Of a DNA stretch of 64,000 nt, positions 60,716 through 64,000 are shown one piece after another. The position numbers and the translations under genes were made by a program. The DNA is from Streptomyces sp. TLI_146 (GTDB lineage Bacteria; Actinomycetota; Actinomycetes; Streptomycetales; Streptomycetaceae), in the NCBI RefSeq assembly GCF_002846415.1, contig NZ_PJMX01000001.1, positions 1,054,001-1,118,000 on the forward strand. Direction: 5' to 3'. The notes beneath the pieces are model-generated. The model ran no database searches, had not been told where the DNA came from, and saw nothing but the letters and a program-made list of their open reading frames with translations. Position 1 is the first letter of the stretch. Each line of letters starts with the position of its first letter.

Positions 60716-62734
60716 TCATACCGGAAACGGGCCCGCCACCGGCGGGAACGACGCCCTGACGACCGTGCCGCGGTCCGGGCCCCGGGCGAGGGTGAACTGC
60801 CCGCCCAGCTCGGTCGCCCGCTCCCGCATGGACCGGATGCCCACCCCGTCGCCCGAACGGTGTCCGGCGAGCCCGTGCCCGTCGTCGCTGACCTCGATCG
60901 TCACCTCGTCCGGCACCACGTGCACGCGCAGCACGGCCCCGGTGGCCCCCGAGTGCCGTACGACGTTGTTCAGCGCCTCGCCGCCGATGAGGTAGACGGC
61001 CACCTCCACGGCGGCCGGCAGCCCCGGCAGCGGGTCGGGCGTGAAGCACACGTCCACCAGGAGCCGCTGGCCGAACCGGTCGGCGAGTTGCCGCAGCGCG
61101 CCGTCGAGCCCGTTGCGGTCCAGAGCGGCCGGTGCGAGCCCGGCGGAGATCTGGCGGAGCTCGGCGATGGCCTGCCCGATGCCCTCGGAGGCGGTCTCCA
61201 GCGGCCGGGCGGCCGCCGAGCCGTCCGGTACAGCGAAGCGTGCGGTGTCGATCTGCAGTCGCGCCCCCGAGAGGGCGGGCCCCAGACTGTCGTGCAGGTC
61301 GTGCCGCAGGGCGCGGCGGGCCTCCTCCCGCGTCACCACCATGCGTTCGCGGGCCGCCCGCAGGTCCTCGTAGAGCCGTACGGAGGCGAGCGCGGGGGAC
61401 GCCTGGTCGGCGAGGGAGCGCAGGACCTCCTGGTCCTGGCGGTCGAGGGCCCGTTGGCCCGCCCTCGGGGCAACGTGCAGATGGCCGACCACATTGCCCT
61501 CGTACGTCAGGGGGAAGCCGTAGGAGTCGGGCACCGGCTCCCCGGCGGCGGCCAGGGTACGCGGGCCGCCACGGGTGTCGACCACCACTTCGGCCCCGGG
61601 CAGGTTCAGGGTGCTCACGACCGTGTCGCACAGCAGGCGTGGGGCCTGCGCGGGCGCGGCGGCCTGGCTGAGCCGCCGTGAGAGGGCGCGGACGACCTGG
61701 TACGGGCGGGCGCGGTCGCCGTAGTAGATGCGGTCCACCACCCGTACGGCCAGACGTGCGCAGGGATAGAGCAGGGCCCCGGAAGCCAGGCCCACCGCGC
61801 CCGACACGAGGGCCTGCGTGCTCAGACCGCCGGGCAGGGCGCGCAGGACCAGCAGCGAGACGACGGTGTACACGGCGATCAGGGCGGCCGTGAGCAGGAG
61901 GGAGGCCAGGATCTTGCGGGTGGCCCGGTCGAGTTGGCCCGAGCGGTCGCGGCTGATGCCGTAGATCGCGCAGAACGGCCAGAGGAAGGCCACCGCGTAC
62001 GCGTAGGACCAGAAGGCGCCCGTCGGCGGGGCGATGCGGTTGACGTAGAGGAACGCCAGCCACAGCACGTACGGCAGGACCGGGATGATCTGCCGCCGGT
62101 CAGGGGTGCGCCACCAGCGCACGGCCATCACGGTCAGACCGGTGAGCAGGAAGACGGTCGTCACGGGGACGACGGCGACGTGGTCGAGCAGGGCGGCCCG
62201 CAGGCGCTGCCAGGCGCCCCGCTCGAACGGGTCGGGCACGGTGTACGGGACCGGGTCGGTGTAGGCGGGCAGCAGACTCCACGCGGCGACGAGGACGAGG
62301 TAGGCCCGCCACAGCCGGTGGCGGGGCAGTTCTCCGCTCGGCAGGTACAGCGGCAGCGCGTAGAAGGTGAAGGCGGCCAGGGCGTAGGAGAGCCGGGAGA
62401 CGAGGGCCATGGTGAGGCCGATGCCGTGGGGGGCGTCGGTGACGTCCACGGCGATCAGGCCCGCGTCCGAGAAGACGTTGGCCGTTCCGGTCGCGACGAG
62501 GAGCGGGCCCAGGACGCTGCGGGGCCGATGGGCCGTCATGAAGGCGCCGAGCAGGACGACTCCGGTGGCGGCCACCACGGGCACACCGCGCGGAAGGATG
62601 TACGGGGCGAGCCGCGGGTCGTCCAGGTGGGCGAGGGCGAGGACGGCCCAGATCACGGCGGAGGCGAGGGTCAGCCCGTACGCGGCGAAGGTCGGCGCCG
62701 ACCGCCCGCCCCGTGCGGATGCCGTCTCGTCCAC
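60716..62734 (-). CDS. Membrane sensor histidine kinase (NarL-partner type)
   Basis: A 672-residue kinase. The first ~340 residues carry about nine hydrophobic spans, a 7TM-like sensor. A GAF-like region follows (CDTVVSTLNLPGAEVVVDTRGG...GNVVGHLHVAPR), then the HisKA_3 dimerisation helix with the phosphorylated His in RRALRHDLHDSLGPALSG, and a HATPase with EALNNVVRHSG, DDGHGL and GIRSMRERATELGG. GTG 62734 with GGAG upstream gives the best start, 14 nt after the response regulator stop. It should phosphorylate that regulator; the signal is unknown. Confidence 0.92.
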   Translation of the reverse strand: MDETASARGGRSAPTFAAYGLTLASAVIWAVLALAHLDDPRLAPYILPRGVPVVAATGVVLLGAFMTAHRPRSVLGPLLVATGTANVFSDAGLIAVDVTDAPHGIGLTMALVSRLSYALAAFTFYALPLYLPSGELPRHRLWRAYLVLVAAWSLLPAYTDPVPYTVPDPFERGAWQRLRAALLDHVAVVPVTTVFLLTGLTVMAVRWWRTPDRRQIIPVLPYVLWLAFLYVNRIAPPTGAFWSYAYAVAFLWPFCAIYGISRDRSGQLDRATRKILASLLLTAALIAVYTVVSLLVLRALPGGLSTQALVSGAVGLASGALLYPCARLAVRVVDRIYYGDRARPYQVVRALSRRLSQAAAPAQAPRLLCDTVVSTLNLPGAEVVVDTRGGPRTLAAAGEPVPDSYGFPLTYEGNVVGHLHVAPRAGQRALDRQDQEVLRSLADQASPALASVRLYEDLRAARERMVVTREEARRALRHDLHDSLGPALSGARLQIDTARFAVPDGSAAARPLETASEGIGQAIAELRQISAGLAPAALDRNGLDGALRQLADRFGQRLLVDVCFTPDPLPGLPAAVEVAVYLIGGEALNNVVRHSGATGAVLRVHVVPDEVTIEVSDDGHGLAGHRSGDGVGIRSMRERATELGGQFTLARGPDRGTVVRASFPPVAGPFPV

Positions 62735-62748
62735 CGGAGCCAGCTCCT

Positions 62749-63423
62749 TCAGCCGTCGTCCCCCAGGCCCGCGTCCCGCGCCCTGGCCACGGCCTCGGCG
62801 CGGGTGGTCACCTGGAGCTTGTCGAAGATGTGCGTGACGTGGTTGCGGACCGTCTTCTCGGAGAGCACCAGTTGCCGGGCGATGCGGTGGTTGTCCAGGC
62901 CGCGGGCGATGAGGTCCAGCACCTCGGCCTCGCGCGCCGTGAGCGCCGGGAACAGCTGCCCGGCGTCGTGTCGGCGGCCCTCGCGCAGCAGCGCGGTGAG
63001 GCGCTCCGCGGTCTGCGGGCCGAACACCGCGCCGCCGGCGGCCACCGTGCGTACCGCGTGCAGGACCTCTCCCGCACCCGCGCCCTTGACCAGATAGCCG
63101 CGGGCACCCGCCTGGAGGGCGGCCAGCAGGCTGCCGTCGTCGTCCGACATGGTCAGCATCAGCACCGGCAGACCGGGGTGGAGTGCGGTGAGCTGCCGGG
63201 TGACGTCGATGCCGGAGGCGTCGGGCAGGGCCAGGTCCATGACGACGACGTCGGGGGTCTGCCGCGCCACGGCCTCCAGCGCCTCGGCGGCGGTGGCGGC
63301 CTCGGCGACGACGTCGGTGCCGCCGGTGCTCTCCAGCGCGGCCTTCAGACCGCTGCGGAACAACGGGTGGTCGTCGACGATCAGGACTCGGGGCACGGCG
63401 GCGTCCTCGTCTTCTTGGCTCAC
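62749..63423 (-). CDS. NarL/FixJ-family response regulator
   Basis: A 224-residue regulator. The receiver has the acidic pair in VDDHPLF, the phosphorylated Asp in VVMDLALPD, Thr in LMLTMSDD and Lys in LVKGA. The C-terminal LuxR-type HTH reads LTAREAEVLDLIARGLDNHRIARQLVLSEKTVRNHVTHIFDKLQV. GTG 63423 has no clear Shine-Dalgarno. The histidine kinase follows in the same operon and is the cognate partner. Target genes cannot be predicted from the window. Confidence 0.94.
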   Translation of the reverse strand: MSQEDEDAAVPRVLIVDDHPLFRSGLKAALESTGGTDVVAEAATAAEALEAVARQTPDVVVMDLALPDASGIDVTRQLTALHPGLPVLMLTMSDDDGSLLAALQAGARGYLVKGAGAGEVLHAVRTVAAGGAVFGPQTAERLTALLREGRRHDAGQLFPALTAREAEVLDLIARGLDNHRIARQLVLSEKTVRNHVTHIFDKLQVTTRAEAVARARDAGLGDDG

Positions 63424-63510
63424 AGGGTGACGTTAACGGCCGCCCCTGGCGATCTCTCGTTTTGTTGCTCGCCCCGGCGCCGTCGGACACGGCGCCGCGC
63501 GGGGCGGGCG

Positions 63511-64000
63511 TCAGGCCGTGTGGGTGCCGGTCATCAGCGCGGCCATGTCCTCCGGCGCGATCCACGAGGGCGGGGGCGGCTGCCCCCAGCTGAAGAAGCT
63601 CTCGTTGACGTCGAAGACCTCCGGATCCCACAGCTGGTCGTCGACGATGCAGTCCATGTCGGAGTAGTACTCCGTGAAGTTGCCCGCCGGGTCCTTGAGG
63701 TACCAGAAGAAGTTGGAGCCGATGAAGTGGCGGCCGAAGCCCCAGATGTGGCGCTCGGGGTGGTCCTCCAGCATGGCCATGGCGCCGCGCCCGATGTCGT
63801 CGACGTCGTCGACCTGCCAGGAGGTGTGGTGCAGGAAGGCCACGGGCGCCTTCAGGACCAGGATGTTGTGGTGGTCGGTGGTGCAGCGCAGGAAGCAGCC
63901 CGCGTCGCCCAGCGAGTCGCTCACCTTGAAGCCGAGGCCGTCGCCGAAGAAGGCCGCCGTCGCCCTCGGGTCGGGCGTGCCCAGGACGGCGTGCCCCAGC
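63511..64000 (-). CDS. Extradiol-dioxygenase/VOC-family protein (N-terminus outside window)
   Basis: The last ~162 residues of a gene that enters from the right edge. The sequence LGHAVLGTPDPRATAAFFGDGLGFKVSD is the start of the second VOC module; HHTSWQVDDVDDI and RHFIGSNFFWYLKDPAGNFTEYYSDMD carry the His and Glu iron ligands and the active-site Tyr of catechol 2,3-dioxygenase/BphC-type enzymes. It probably cleaves or binds an aromatic diol; the missing N-terminal module prevents a firmer call. Confidence 0.82.
   Translation of the reverse strand, partial: LGHAVLGTPDPRATAAFFGDGLGFKVSDSLGDAGCFLRCTTDHHNILVLKAPVAFLHHTSWQVDDVDDIGRGAMAMLEDHPERHIWGFGRHFIGSNFFWYLKDPAGNFTEYYSDMDCIVDDQLWDPEVFDVNESFFSWGQPPPPSWIAPEDMAALMTGTHTA

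Overview
The window is high-GC DNA with strong G/C third-position bias, frequent GTG starts, ATGA/GTGA stop-start overlaps and rare TTA codons. Together with a chaplin gene, an ECF41 sigma factor and Tat-type secreted glycosidases, this points to a Streptomyces or a very close relative. It looks like accessory chromosome: several small specialised-metabolite loci set among ordinary stress, transport and carbon-use genes. No tRNA, rRNA, CRISPR array or insertion sequence was recognised.

Positions 1-9743 form the most unusual locus. A strong promoter and Shine-Dalgarno site drive a 20-codon gene for a very basic peptide, closed by a perfect 15-bp hairpin terminator. A tightly overlapped operon follows: M16 peptidase, GNAT-like protein, PF14907-type nucleotidyltransferase, ABC ATPase, two ABC permeases and a HAD phosphatase. 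A divergent operon encodes an SDR, a protein fusing two P-loop kinase domains to a nucleotidyltransferase domain, and a dTMP-kinase-like protein. No class-defining RiPP enzyme was recognised. I infer an undescribed peptide-modification and export system that may add phosphate or nucleotide groups.

Positions 9736-11336 carry an ECF41 sigma gene and its usual carboxymuconolactone-decarboxylase partner, with matching promoter motifs between them. A frame-disrupted gene, a glutamyl-tRNA synthetase (probably a second copy), an MMPL exporter and a TesB thioesterase follow. Positions 17047-23234 hold a three-gene operon: an iterative type I PKS (KS-AT-DH-ACP, no KR), a HemN-like radical SAM enzyme and a free-standing ketoreductase. 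This is the gene set I recall for jawsamycin-type polycyclopropanated fatty acids (Jaw4/5/6).

Positions 23641-35351 contain divergent GH35/GH27 galactosidases around a shared control region, a small secreted protein, an aldo-keto reductase behind a MerR-type promoter, a DHFR-like protein, a sarcosine/glycine-type methyltransferase, a LysR-ADH-hydrolase locus, remnants of two broken genes and a TetR regulator.

Positions 35558-46856 hold a FAH-thiolase-ligase-cyclase operon, a regulator with two TTA codons, a second iterative PKS whose DH-like domain lacks both catalytic residues, and a CCR-like reductase. The TTA codons suggest shared bldA control. The remaining 17 kb is mixed: chaplin, GNATs, TetR, LtrA, a rifampin-phosphotransferase-like protein, DUF2243 and CtaG-like membrane proteins, an ETX/MTX2-like pore-forming protein, a carboxylesterase, a two-component system and a partial extradiol-dioxygenase/VOC gene cut by the window end.
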